Counted from the first letter of the stretch, positions 21,313 through 29,604 are shown. The stretch is DNA of 32,841 nt from an uncultured Oscillospiraceae bacterium (GCA_934597125.1 CAKTQM010000019.1:1-32841); one strand, 5' to 3'. Notes: generated by a model from the sequence alone, not told the origin. Program-made: numbers and translations.

Positions 21313-22244
21313 TTCAGCTTCGCCTCCATCCAGTTCCAGATATCCTGATACACCGCGGCGCGGTGTTCCTTTTCATTCAGCAGCTCGTGCCGCAGGCCGG
21401 GGTACAGTTTCAGCGTGCAATCCATCACACCGGCGCGGCGGAACTCCTGATACGTCCGGCGCACACCGGCGCCCATGCCGCCCACGGGATCGTCCTGTCC
21501 GGAGATCAGCAGCACAGGGGTGTCCATATCCATGCGGCGCAGATTGGCGGGGCGCTGGTTGAACCGGATGCCCCACAGCATCTCGCGAAACAGGCCCACG
21601 GTGGCATCGTGGCCGCACATGGGATCAGCGATATACTCGTCCACATTCTCCTGATCCGCCGACAGCCAGTCGTACTCCGTGCGGTTGGGCTTGAAGATCT
21701 TGTTGTACGCGCCGAAGGCCAGAGCGGTGACGGCCGCGTTGGTGGACGCCGCGTCATGGCGGGCCAGCGTTCCCGCCAGCGCCAGACCCCCCGCCAGTGT
21801 GGCGGCGCTCTGCCAGCCGGTGCCCATGAGGATGGCGGCCTTCACCGTGCCGGAATAGCGGATCAGATAGGTGCGGCTGAGGAAGGAGCCCATGGAGTGG
21901 CCCATCAGCAGCAGCGGCAGCTGGGGATAGCGTTCCTTCAGCTTGGTGTGCAGCACATAGATGTCATCCACCGGCGTGTTCCAGGTGTTACCGTCGCCAA
22001 AATACACGGGTGTACCGCCCTCCGGCAGGGATTTGCCGTGACCCAGATGGTCGTGACCCGCCACGATGACGCCGTGGTCGTTCAGGAAGCGGGCAAAGCC
22101 GTCATAACGGTCGATATGCTCCGCCACGCCATGGACGATCTGCAGCACCGCCACCGGCGTCACATCCTCCGGCACCCAGATAATGCCGTGAAGCCGCGTC
22201 CTTCCATCGCTGGAAAGAAACGTAAAGTCTGTCTTATTTGTCAT
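21309..22244 (-). CDS. Alpha/beta hydrolase, monoacylglycerol lipase/lysophospholipase-like
   Basis: A 311-residue serine hydrolase with no signal peptide, so cytosolic. It shows the oxyanion strand VLQIVHGVAEH (34-43), a DHLGHGKS segment (65-72), the nucleophile elbow GHSMGS (S117), an acid in SGQDDPVG (D251 or D252) and the His in YPGLRHELLNE (H286). The HGVAEH plus GHSMGS combination is that of serine aminopeptidase/monoglyceride lipase (Hydrolase_4) proteins that cleave fatty acid from lysolipids or monoacylglycerols. The ATG at 22244 with AGGAAGG upstream is used; a much longer open frame continuing into glpK antisense is spurious. It is divergent from glycerol kinase, which would fit glycerol release followed by phosphorylation. 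It is coupled to the uracil-DNA glycosylase gene. Confidence 0.9.
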   Translation of the reverse strand: MTNKTDFTFLSSDGRTRLHGIIWVPEDVTPVAVLQIVHGVAEHIDRYDGFARFLNDHGVIVAGHDHLGHGKSLPEGGTPVYFGDGNTWNTPVDDIYVLHTKLKERYPQLPLLLMGHSMGSFLSRTYLIRYSGTVKAAILMGTGWQSAATLAGGLALAGTLARHDAASTNAAVTALAFGAYNKIFKPNRTEYDWLSADQENVDEYIADPMCGHDATVGLFREMLWGIRFNQRPANLRRMDMDTPVLLISGQDDPVGGMGAGVRRTYQEFRRAGVMDCTLKLYPGLRHELLNEKEHRAAVYQDIWNWMEAKLK

Positions 22245-22331
22245 GGCAATTCCGTCCTTCCTGTGATATACTGGTGTTATTATCATATCCATTTTAACAC
22301 AGCAGGTTTCACTTGAAAAGGGGGATTTGTC

Positions 22332-23825
22332 ATGGCAGCCTACATTCTGGCGCTGGATCAGGGCACCACCAGCTCCCGCGCCATCGTATTCGACCGTCAG
22401 GGCGGCATCGTGGGACGGGGGCAGTATCCCTTCACCCAGCACTACCCCCGCGCCGGCTGGGTGGAGCACGACCCCATGGAGATCTGGCACACCCAGGTGC
22501 AGGCGGCGGCGGACGCCATCGCGGGGCTGGACGCCGGCGCCATTGCCGGCATCGGCGTCACCAATCAGCGAGAGACCACCATCATCTGGGACAGGGCCAC
22601 CGGAATGCCGGTATACAACGCCATCGTGTGGCAGTGCCGCCGCACAGCGGAGCTGTGCGAGGAGCTGAAACGGCGGGGACTCAGCGAGCGGATCCAGTCC
22701 ACCACCGGACTCTTGATCGACGCTTATTTCTCCGCCACCAAGATCCGCTGGATCCTGGACAACGTGCCCGGGGCGCGGCAGAAGGCGGAACAGGGGCAAT
22801 TGCTGTTCGGCACGGTGGAGACCTGGCTCATCTGGCGGCTGACGGGAGAGCATGTCACCGACTATTCCAACGCCAGCCGCACCATGCTGTTTGATATCCA
22901 CCGGCTCAACTGGGACGCGGAGCTGTGCGGCATACTGGGCATCCCCATGTGCATGCTGCCCCGCTGTGTGGGCAATTCCCAGCGGTACGGCGCGGTAAAG
23001 GCGGGCATCCCCGGGCTGGAGGCACTGGCGGGCGTGCCGGTGTGCGGCGCGGCGGGCGACCAGCAGGCGGCGCTGTTCGGCCAGACCTGCTTCCGGGCGG
23101 GAGATGCCAAGAACACCTACGGCACCGGCTGCTTTACGTTGATGAACGTGGGCAGCAAGCCGGTGCGCAGCCGTGCGGGACTGGTAACCTCCGTGGCGTG
23201 GAGCGTGAACGACGCCGTCACCTACGCGCTGGAGGGCAGCGTATTCAACGGCGGCAGCACCATCCAGTGGCTGCGGGACGAACTGCATCTGATCGACTCC
23301 GCGCCAGAGTGCGACCGGCTGGCGGAATCCGTGGACAGCAGCGGCGGCGTCATCGTGGTGCCGGCCTTTACGGGACTGGGGGCGCCCTATTGGGACATGT
23401 ACGCCCGCGGCGCGATCTTAGGTGTCACCCGCGGCACGGGGCGGGCCCACATCGCCCGGGCGGTGCTGGAGGCCATTGCCTTTCAGGTGACGGATCTGAT
23501 GCTGGCCATGCGGCAGGACGCGGGCTGCGATATTACCTGCCTGCGGGCCGACGGCGGCGCCAGCGTCAGCGATATCCTGCTGCAGATGCAGGCGGATCTG
23601 CTGCGTATTCCGGTGGATCGTCCCGCCATGGTGGAGACCACCGCCTTCGGCGCGGCGGCGCTGGCGGGCTTGAGCTGCGGCATGTGGCAAAGCCTTGACG
23701 AGCTGTCCGCCCTGCGGCGCAGCGACCGGATCTTTACCCCCCAGCGGGTACAGGCAGAGTGCGACGACGCCTACCGCATGTGGAAACGGGCAGTACAGCG
23801 CAGCGCGGATTGGATCGAGCACTGA
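22332..23825 (+). CDS. glpK: Glycerol kinase
   Basis: A 497-residue FGGY-family kinase making sn-glycerol 3-phosphate from glycerol and ATP. Hallmarks are ALDQGTTSSRAI (7-18), the substrate Arg-Glu in TNQRETT (80-81), the catalytic Asp in GAAGDQQAALFG (D243), NTYGTGCF (261-268), FTGLGAPYW and the ADGGAS nucleotide motif in the last third. The length is normal. In many Firmicutes a His in a HFYG loop just before the GAAGDQQ strand is phosphorylated by HPr; here that stretch reads AGIPGLEALAG, with no His, so PTS activation is probably absent. There is no glpF or glpD beside it. The divergent lipase-like hydrolase could supply glycerol. AAAAGGGGG precedes the start. Confidence 0.97.
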   Translation: MAAYILALDQGTTSSRAIVFDRQGGIVGRGQYPFTQHYPRAGWVEHDPMEIWHTQVQAAADAIAGLDAGAIAGIGVTNQRETTIIWDRATGMPVYNAIVWQCRRTAELCEELKRRGLSERIQSTTGLLIDAYFSATKIRWILDNVPGARQKAEQGQLLFGTVETWLIWRLTGEHVTDYSNASRTMLFDIHRLNWDAELCGILGIPMCMLPRCVGNSQRYGAVKAGIPGLEALAGVPVCGAAGDQQAALFGQTCFRAGDAKNTYGTGCFTLMNVGSKPVRSRAGLVTSVAWSVNDAVTYALEGSVFNGGSTIQWLRDELHLIDSAPECDRLAESVDSSGGVIVVPAFTGLGAPYWDMYARGAILGVTRGTGRAHIARAVLEAIAFQVTDLMLAMRQDAGCDITCLRADGGASVSDILLQMQADLLRIPVDRPAMVETTAFGAAALAGLSCGMWQSLDELSALRRSDRIFTPQRVQAECDDAYRMWKRAVQRSADWIEH

Positions 23826-23855
23826 AAAACTGGCGAATCCTTCTAAATCCTCCCT

Positions 23856-23885
23856 TCGACAGCCCCCTTTGCACAAGGGGGCCTT
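23856..23885. repeat. Partial copy of the MITE-like hairpin repeat
   Basis: Thirty bases matching 4211-4240 in inverse orientation with one mismatch. They form the hairpin AGCCCCCTTT/AAGGGGGCCTT 30 bp after the glpK stop. The other half of the element is not seen, only a loose similarity up to about 23920. It may serve as a weak transcription stop for glpK. The rest of 23826-24039 holds a promoter and no gene. Confidence 0.72.
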
Positions 23886-23965
23886 GGAAAGGCAAATCGC
23901 TTCGGGCAATCCCCAAAGCATACACTCCATTTGATTAACAATTGATGAATTTCGCCCTGAAACAC

Positions 23966-23994
23966 TTGCAAAATGGCAGTTCAGTGGCTATAAT
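23966..23994 (+). promoter_or_regulatory. Promoter of the zinc-ribbon protein gene
   Basis: TTGCAA (23966-23971), 17 bp and a perfect TATAAT (23989-23994), 45 bp before the start codon. Confidence 0.8.
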
Positions 23995-24039
23995 CAGGCT
24001 TAATAAGGCCCTATAATTTGATTGAGAGGAGATATCTAT

Positions 24040-24558
24040 ATGTCATTCTTTGAAAATGTTGCTGAAAAAGCGAAGCAGTACGCCAATATTGCCGCCGACA
24101 AGGCCAAGGACGTAGCCAGCGCCGCTGCCGACAAGGCCAGAGATCTGAAAGAAACCGCCCAGCTGACTATGGCCATCAAGTCTGAGCAGCGGGAGATGGA
24201 TAAGAACTACCGTGCCATCGGCCAGTGGTTCGTGTCCGAGTATGAGGGTGAGACCCCCGATGCCGTGAAGGACGTTGTGGCCGCTATCGAGGCCAGCAAG
24301 GCCAAGGTGGAGGAGATGGAGGCCATTCTGGCCGAAAAGCCCCATACGGAGATCGAAATTACCATCGAAAAGGGCGCTGAACTGAAAACCTGTCCCGTGT
24401 GCGGAACTGCCGCCAGCTCCCCCTTCTGCCCCGAGTGCGGCGCGGAAATGGCCCCCAAGACGGAAGAGACCACCGAGGCCCCCGCTGCCGAGGCCGAAGT
24501 ACCTGCCGAACCTGAGACTCCCGCTGCGTCTGAGACGCCTTCCGAATCCCAGGAGTAA
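24040..24558 (+). CDS. Zinc-ribbon protein with amphipathic N-terminal repeats
   Basis: A 172-residue protein of unknown function with three parts. Residues 1-45 form an amphipathic helix of near-repeating 11-residue units (QYANIAADKAKDVASAAADK), like LEA or apolipoprotein-type helices that lie on membranes. Residues 45-100 are a charged helix, probably coiled coil (KSEQREMDKNYRAIGQWFVS, KAKVEEMEAILAEK). Residues 118-134 are a zinc ribbon CPVC-8-CPEC. The tail (140-172) is a disordered Glu/Pro/Ala stretch. The start at 24040 (MSFFENVAEKAK) has GAGAGGAG ahead; an in-frame start 18 bases upstream would place the ribosome site inside the gene. A strong promoter suggests good expression. It may be a membrane-peripheral scaffold, but this is inference. 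Confidence 0.88.
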   Translation: MSFFENVAEKAKQYANIAADKAKDVASAAADKARDLKETAQLTMAIKSEQREMDKNYRAIGQWFVSEYEGETPDAVKDVVAAIEASKAKVEEMEAILAEKPHTEIEITIEKGAELKTCPVCGTAASSPFCPECGAEMAPKTEETTEAPAAEAEVPAEPETPAASETPSESQE

Positions 24559-24569
24559 AATCGTATGAC

Positions 24570-24598
24570 AAAATGACCGCCCTTGGGCGGTCATTTTT
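24570..24598 (+). terminator. Terminator after the zinc-ribbon gene
   Basis: The stem AAAATGACCGCCC (24570-24582) with GGGCGGTCATTTT (24585-24597) closes on a tight CTTG-type tip and a T-run. The next gene's -35 begins only two bases later. Confidence 0.87.
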
Positions 24599-24599
24599 C

Positions 24600-24628
24600 T
24601 TGCGTTTTTGGGCGGTTTCCTGTATGCT
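24600..24628 (+). promoter_or_regulatory. Promoter of the second lysR gene
   Basis: TTGCGT (24600-24605), a 17-bp spacer and TATGCT (24623-24628), packed directly against the preceding terminator. Confidence 0.6.
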
Positions 24629-24652
24629 GGAGATAAGAGGAGGTGTTCCCCC

Positions 24653-25567
24653 GTGACGCTTTTGCAGATGAATTATATTCTGGAGATCGACCGGTGCGGC
24701 TCCATCAATCGGGCGGCACAGAATCTGTTTGTGTCCCAGTCCGCCCTTTCCAGCGCCATTGCCGAGGTGGAAAAGGAGCTGGGGATCACGGTATTCCACC
24801 GCTCCAACCGCGGCGTGGCGCTGACGGAGGACGGACGGGAGCTGCTGAACCAGATCATTCCCATTGTGGAGCGCAGCCGCAAGATCACCCGCTATTACAG
24901 CGAGCGCAAGGCGGAGAACCGCGTTACCCTGTCCATCGCCGCCCAGCGCTATCCCTTCTGCGCCAAAGCGTTTGTAGAGTTTCTGCATCTGCGGGAGGAG
25001 CCCCGCATCGAGGTCAGCTTCAAAGAGGTGGAGATGGCCGCCGTCATCGAGCAGGTGGCCCAGCAGCAGAGCGATCTGGGTGTTATCTTCGTCTCTGATA
25101 TGACGGAGCATTTTATCCGCCGCATTTTAGAAGGGCGGAATCTGGAGTTTCATCAGCTGGCGCGGCTGCGGCCCCATGTGTTCATGCGGCGGGGCCATCC
25201 CCTGTCCGGTGAGGCGTCGGTAACGCCGGAGCAGCTGCATCAATACCCCTACGCCGCCTTTACCCAGAGCGACACCAACCTGAACTACGCCGAGGAGGTA
25301 GTGGTGGGCACCGCCGCTGACTTTAATCAGGTGGTCTATGTCTCCGACCGCGCCACCATCTACAGCGTCATCGCCCATACCAACTGCGTATCTACCGGAA
25401 GCGGCGTACTGCCGGAGGGCTTTGGCGATGACCGGCTGGTGACAGTGCCCCTGACGGGGCAGCACGACATGCGGCTGGGCTACATCAAGCTGCGCTCCGT
25501 ACCCCTGAGCGAGTCCGGAAAGGAATTTGTGGATATTTTACAGCAGATCTTAAAAGAATTAGAGTAA
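24653..25567 (+). CDS. LysR-family transcriptional regulator (second)
   Basis: A 304-residue regulator with GTG start at 24653 preceded by GAGGAGG; the first ATG is five codons on and badly placed. The N-terminal helix-turn-helix reads MNYILEIDRCGSINRAAQ and LFVSQSALSSAIAEVEKELG. The CysB-like effector domain follows (VTLSIAAQRYPF, SDLGVIFVSD, CVSTGSGVLPE). CGSINRAAQNLFVSQSALS matches the LysR subgroup common in clostridia. It converges with the methionine gamma-lyase gene, so that gene is a possible target, but convergent orientation makes this weak. The effector is unknown. Confidence 0.92.
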   Translation: MTLLQMNYILEIDRCGSINRAAQNLFVSQSALSSAIAEVEKELGITVFHRSNRGVALTEDGRELLNQIIPIVERSRKITRYYSERKAENRVTLSIAAQRYPFCAKAFVEFLHLREEPRIEVSFKEVEMAAVIEQVAQQQSDLGVIFVSDMTEHFIRRILEGRNLEFHQLARLRPHVFMRRGHPLSGEASVTPEQLHQYPYAAFTQSDTNLNYAEEVVVGTAADFNQVVYVSDRATIYSVIAHTNCVSTGSGVLPEGFGDDRLVTVPLTGQHDMRLGYIKLRSVPLSESGKEFVDILQQILKELE

Positions 25568-25595
25568 TGCGCCGCCCCCTTCGCACGACCATAAC

Positions 25596-25625
25596 AAAAA
25601 AGAGAGCCTTGCGGCTCTCTTTTTT
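25596..25625. terminator. Bidirectional terminator (lysR / methionine gamma-lyase)
   Basis: A perfect 13-bp stem, AAAAAAGAGAGCC (25596-25608) with GGCTCTCTTTTTT (25613-25625), and a TTGC loop. Six A and six T tracts serve both convergent genes. Confidence 0.92.
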
Positions 25626-25639
25626 GTTGCTCATTTCGC

Positions 25640-26833
25640 TTACAGTTGGGCCAGGGCCTGCTTCAGATCGGCGATCAGATCCTCGGCGTTCTCCAGACCG
25701 GCAGACAGACGGATCAGGCCGCCGGGAATGCCGGAGGCAGCCAGCTCCTCCTCGGTATAGGTGGAGTGGGTCATGGAGGCGGGATGCTCGATCAGCGTTT
25801 CGGCATCGCCCAGGGAAACGGCCACGGTGATAAGCTGCAGAGCGTTGACCAGCTTGGTACCGGCAGCGCGGCCGCCCTTGACCTCAAAGCTCAGCATACC
25901 GCCGAAGTCCTTCATCTGGCGGGCGGCGATGTCGTGGCCCACGTGATCCTTCAGGCCGGGATAGTAGACCTTTTCCACGGCGGGGTGCTGATCCAGGAAC
26001 TCGGCGATGGCCTTGGCGTTGGCGCAGTGGCGCTCCATGCGGATCTCCAGGGTCTTGAGGCCGCGGAGGATCAGATAGGCGGCGAAGGGATCCATGACCG
26101 CGCCGGTCATGTCCTTCAGGCCGAACATACGCACTTCACCGATGAAGTCAGCCTTGCCCACCACAAAGCCCGCGATCACGTCGCCATGGCCGTTGAGGTA
26201 CTTGGTGGCGGAGTGTACCACCACGTCGGCGCCCAGAGCCAGCGGATTCTGCAGAGCGGGGGAAGCAAAGGTATTGTCGCACACCACCTTGATGGCGGGA
26301 TTGTAGGTATGGGCGATCTCCGCCACGGCGGCGATATCGGCGATCTTCAGGTTGGGGTTGGCGGGGGTCTCCAGATAGACGGCGCAGGTATTCTCCTTCA
26401 GCGCGGCTTTCACAGCAGCCAGATCGGAGGTATCCACGAAGCTGACCTCTACGCCATAGCGGCTCATGCCGTGGTTCAGCAGGGCGAAGGTGCAGCCGTA
26501 CAGGGTGCCATCCGCCACGATGTGCTTGCCGGCGCCGGCAATCGTCCACAGGGCGGAGGAGATGGCGCCCATGCCGGAAGCAGCCGCCACGCAGGCCTCG
26601 CCGCCCTCCAGCGCCGCCACTTTATTCTCCAGCACGGAGACGGTGGGGTTGCCCAGACGGGTGTAGATATAGCCGCCCTCCTGACCGGCAAAGCGGCGGC
26701 CACCCTGTTCGCAACTGTCGAACACGAAGGTGGAGGTCTGATAAATGGGGGTAGTCAGCGCGCCGTACTGCGCGTCCTTCACGTTACCGGCGTGAATGGC
26801 CTTGGTGCCCAGGCCCACATTGGGATTCATCAT
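25640..26833 (-). CDS. megL: Methionine gamma-lyase
   Basis: A 397-residue PLP enzyme of the Cys/Met metabolism family that splits methionine into methanethiol, ammonia and 2-oxobutyrate. PLP Lys is K211 in HSATKYLNGHGD, the ring Asp is D186 in VVCDNTFASP, and YTRLGNPT (57-64) is the neighbour-subunit phosphate site. LYGCTF (111-116) carries the Cys (C114) that is diagnostic for methionine gamma-lyase over cystathionine gamma-lyase or synthase. The C-terminal SLGDAETLIEHPASMTHS is intact. The start at 26833 (two adjacent ATGs) has AGGAGG 8 bases ahead, and the longer upstream start would place the ribosome site in the coding part. It is a single-gene unit. It may also act on cysteine or homocysteine and supply sulfide. 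Confidence 0.93.
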   Translation of the reverse strand: MMNPNVGLGTKAIHAGNVKDAQYGALTTPIYQTSTFVFDSCEQGGRRFAGQEGGYIYTRLGNPTVSVLENKVAALEGGEACVAAASGMGAISSALWTIAGAGKHIVADGTLYGCTFALLNHGMSRYGVEVSFVDTSDLAAVKAALKENTCAVYLETPANPNLKIADIAAVAEIAHTYNPAIKVVCDNTFASPALQNPLALGADVVVHSATKYLNGHGDVIAGFVVGKADFIGEVRMFGLKDMTGAVMDPFAAYLILRGLKTLEIRMERHCANAKAIAEFLDQHPAVEKVYYPGLKDHVGHDIAARQMKDFGGMLSFEVKGGRAAGTKLVNALQLITVAVSLGDAETLIEHPASMTHSTYTEEELAASGIPGGLIRLSAGLENAEDLIADLKQALAQL

Positions 26834-26908
26834 AATTTGCTCCTCCTGCATAGTTTTTTGTTGATTATTGCCGTTTTTATAAAAGCCTCTCCTCTAAAAA
26901 TGTAACAC

Positions 26909-26936
26909 ATTATCCAAAACACATGGTAGTTCACAA
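26909..26936 (-). promoter_or_regulatory. Probable methionine gamma-lyase promoter
   Basis: On the minus strand TTGTGA (26936-26931), a 16-bp spacer and GATAAT (26914-26909). It leaves a leader of about 70 bases with an AGAGGAGAGG tract but no clear SAM or T-box fold. Confidence 0.45.
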
Positions 26937-26996
26937 TCCCGATGTCTGGCTATCTGTTCATCTTATAACGCCGCCTGTCATTTTACAGATATACAG

Positions 26997-27026
26997 AAAA
27001 GCAGCCGCATTTTTGCGGCTGCTTTT
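26997..27026. terminator. Terminator after the D-2-hydroxyacid dehydrogenase gene
   Basis: The 13-bp stem AAAAGCAGCCGCA (26997-27009) with TGCGGCTGCTTTT (27014-27026) and a 4-base loop, flanked by A and T runs, 23 bp after the stop on the minus strand. Confidence 0.88.
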
Positions 27027-27049
27027 CGCAATATTTGTTATCAAATGTC

Positions 27050-28015
27050 TTAATACCCGCGCTTTCGATCCACCAGATGCGCCATGGGACGGCCGGCGGC
27101 AAAGTTCTCCAGATCCTCGCAGAACATGTCCACATCCTTGTCGCGGGTATAGCCCAGGGACATGTTTCCCGCCACGTGGGGGGTGATAAGCAGGTTTTTC
27201 GTGCCCCACAGGAAATGATCCCGGGGCATCGGCTCCGGAACAAACACGTCCAGCGCCGCACCGGCGATGTCTCCGGCGTTCAGCGCCTGAGCCAGCGCCT
27301 CCTGATCAATGGCGGTGCCGCGGCCCACATTGACTACCACGGCATGCCGCGGCAGCAGGGCGATGCGCTGCTGATCCAGCACGCCCACCGTCTCACCGGT
27401 GGAGGGCAGCGCCATCACCAGAATATCGGTCTCGGGCAGCACGCTGTCCAGATCGGACAGTGTCACGATCCGGTCAAAGGCAGGGTCGGCGGGCTTGATG
27501 GTGCGGCGGACGCCGCAGATGGACTTTGTTCCCATGGCCTTGGCCCGCCTGGCAAAGCTGGTGCCGATGTCGCCGGTGCCCAGCACCGTGACATTCGCGC
27601 CGCAGAGAGAGCGCACCGGCAGTGGCGGCAGCCATTCCCGTCGTTCCACCGCCCGCATGGTGGGCATCATCTGCCGCAGCAGCATCAGGGTAACCATCAG
27701 GATATGCTCGGCAATGGTAACGCCGTAGGCGCCGGCGGAGTTTGTCAGCAGCACGCCCTCATGGGGATACAGGGCCTCATCCACATAGCGGTCTACACCG
27801 GCAAAGCTGGCGCAGAACCATTTCAGCGCTGTCATACCCTTCAGATCCGTCCGGTCAGGCATACCGTACACGATCTCATATTCCCCCGCCCGCTCACGAG
27901 GCAGCACGCCATCCAAATAATAGTCCACCGTATAGCCGTACTTTCCGGCCACCGCTTCAATCTGCCGCTGATGGTGGGGCTCGAAGAATTTTTCCACTAC
28001 CGCGATCTTTTTCAT
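27050..28015 (-). CDS. D-2-hydroxyacid dehydrogenase, NAD-binding
   Basis: A 321-residue dehydrogenase of the D-isomer-specific family that reduces 2-keto acids or oxidises the D-hydroxy acids. The NAD motif is VLGTGDIG (144-151). The catalytic trio is R232 in NVGRGTA, E261 in FVPEPMP and H280 in ITPHVAGN. The substrate-binding half (1-100, 290-321) is short and variable, so glycerate, lactate or phosphoglycerate cannot be told apart. The absence of an ACT domain argues against SerA. The ATG is 2 bp from the stop of the FAD protein gene, and its ribosome site (AAAGGAG) lies inside that gene, so the two are translationally coupled and probably act in the same pathway. Confidence 0.92.
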   Translation of the reverse strand: MKKIAVVEKFFEPHHQRQIEAVAGKYGYTVDYYLDGVLPRERAGEYEIVYGMPDRTDLKGMTALKWFCASFAGVDRYVDEALYPHEGVLLTNSAGAYGVTIAEHILMVTLMLLRQMMPTMRAVERREWLPPLPVRSLCGANVTVLGTGDIGTSFARRAKAMGTKSICGVRRTIKPADPAFDRIVTLSDLDSVLPETDILVMALPSTGETVGVLDQQRIALLPRHAVVVNVGRGTAIDQEALAQALNAGDIAGAALDVFVPEPMPRDHFLWGTKNLLITPHVAGNMSLGYTRDKDVDMFCEDLENFAAGRPMAHLVDRKRGY

Positions 28016-28017
28016 GG

Positions 28018-29604
28018 TTACATCTCCTTTATCATTTGTTCCGCGCAGCGCATACCGTCTGCCGCGGCGGAGAGAATACCGCCGGCGTAGCCGGCTCCCT
28101 CGCCGCAAGGGTACAGGGCGCGGATATTGCTTTGATACGTCTCATCCCGCTGGATCCGCACAGGGGCGGAGGAGCGGCTCTCCACCGCCGTCAGCAGCGC
28201 GTCGGGGGCGGCATAGCCGCGGATCCGCCGCTCCAGCAGGGGCAGGGCCTGAGCGATACTGTCCGCCACAAAGGGCGGCAGACAACGATGCAGGTCGGTA
28301 TAGGTCACGCCGGGAAGATAGCTGGGCCGCACGCTGCCCGCGGCCACGGAGGGCCTGTTCAACAGGAAATCCTCCACCCGCTGGCAGGGTGCACGGTATT
28401 CTCCGCCGCCCAGAGCGTAGGCCGCTTCCTCGATCTGCCTCTGGAACCGGATACCCGCCAGCGGATCATGCTCCCCGCCGTAGTCCTCCGGCGTCACGTT
28501 CACCAGCAGCGCTCCGTTGATGTTCTCCTTATCTCTGGCATATTCGCTCATGCCGTTAGTCACCACCCCGCCCTGCTCCGAGGCGGCGGCCACCACCTGC
28601 CCGCCGGGGCAGACGCAGAAGGAAAAGGCACTGCGGCCGTTTTCCAGATGGCAGGACAGCTTATAGGTGGACGGCGGCAGGCAGGGATGGCCCGCGTACT
28701 GCTTATACTGTGCCGCGTCCATGTCCGCCTGACGATGCTCGATCCGCACGCCCACGGCAAAGGGTTTGGCGGTCATAGCCACGCCCGCGCCGTGGAGCAT
28801 CTCCACCGTGTCACGGGCGCTATGGCCCAGAGCCAGCATGGCCTGACGGCAGGGCAGCGTATACGTTCCCTGCTGTCCCTGCACTGTCAGGGCCGTAAGG
28901 CGGCCCTGCTCCGTGGTGACGCCCACCAGCTTGTGGCCGAAGCGGATGTCCGCCCCCAGAGCCAGCAGCTCTTTACGCAGGTTTTGCAGGGCGATGTGCA
29001 GCATATCCGTGCCCACATGGGGCTTGGCGTCCCACAGGATGCTGTCCGGTGCGCCGCAGCGCACCAGCTCCTCCAAAATAAAGCGGTGGCGCACATCTCT
29101 GGTGCCGGTGTTCAGCTTGCCATCCGAAAAAGCGCCGGCGCCGCCTTCGCCAAACTGAACGTTTGACTCGGTGTCCAGCAAACCACTTTGCCAGAAGCGC
29201 TCCACGTCCACCTGGCGTCGCTCTACACATTGGCCCCGTTCCAGCAGGATCGGCTTTGCGCCGCAGCGAGCCAGCACCAGTGCACCGAACAGGCCCGCAG
29301 GGCCCATGCCCACTACCACCGGCGGCGTATCTCCTGCCGGAACAGACGGCGGCAGCGGATAGGTCTCCGGCACATAGCGGGACACGCGCTTGTCCCGACA
29401 GTGCTTCAAAAGCCGCGCCTCGTCCTTCACCGTGATGGCCGCTGTATAGACGAACCGCAGGCCGTCCCGCGCGTCAATGGCGCGGCGCAACACCTGGACG
29501 CGGGTAATATCCCCCTCACGGCAGCGCAGCAGGGCAGCGGTCTTCGCCTTCAATTGTCCCTCTCCCGCCTCAAGGGGGAGCTTCAGACCCTCCAGCCGCA
29601 GCAT
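28018..29604 (-). CDS. Large FAD-dependent protein (NAD(FAD)-utilising dehydrogenase type, COG2509-like)
   Basis: A 528-residue flavoprotein. Residues 1-90 are a distinct N-terminal part (ALLRCREGDITRVQVLRRAID). The FAD-binding VVVGMGPAGLFGALVLA begins at about 96, with the acidic loop ILLERGQ after it. NVQFGEGGAGAFSDGKL and a long central insert follow, then FCVCPGGQVVAAASE. The C-terminal FAD contact is YPCGEGAGYAGGILSAAADG (residues near 500). This architecture is widespread in Firmicutes and has no firmly established substrate. It is the first gene of a two-gene operon with D-2-hydroxyacid dehydrogenase. The start has AGGAGG 6 bases ahead. It is divergent from the HtrA gene. Confidence 0.92.
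   Translation of the reverse strand: MLRLEGLKLPLEAGEGQLKAKTAALLRCREGDITRVQVLRRAIDARDGLRFVYTAAITVKDEARLLKHCRDKRVSRYVPETYPLPPSVPAGDTPPVVVGMGPAGLFGALVLARCGAKPILLERGQCVERRQVDVERFWQSGLLDTESNVQFGEGGAGAFSDGKLNTGTRDVRHRFILEELVRCGAPDSILWDAKPHVGTDMLHIALQNLRKELLALGADIRFGHKLVGVTTEQGRLTALTVQGQQGTYTLPCRQAMLALGHSARDTVEMLHGAGVAMTAKPFAVGVRIEHRQADMDAAQYKQYAGHPCLPPSTYKLSCHLENGRSAFSFCVCPGGQVVAAASEQGGVVTNGMSEYARDKENINGALLVNVTPEDYGGEHDPLAGIRFQRQIEEAAYALGGGEYRAPCQRVEDFLLNRPSVAAGSVRPSYLPGVTYTDLHRCLPPFVADSIAQALPLLERRIRGYAAPDALLTAVESRSSAPVRIQRDETYQSNIRALYPCGEGAGYAGGILSAAADGMRCAEQMIKEM

Noticed and set aside
22245..23288. N-terminal extension of the alpha/beta hydrolase to 659 residues
   Set aside because: The extra part is antisense to glpK. 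The hydrolase fold and a proper ribosome site begin at 22244.
25646..26905. 419-codon plus-strand open frame opposite methionine gamma-lyase
   Set aside because: It is antisense to an intact PLP enzyme with no recognisable domain of its own.
26834..26960. SAM riboswitch or T-box before methionine gamma-lyase
   Set aside because: No SAM-I core and no T-box sequence are visible, and the leader is short and lacks a terminator.
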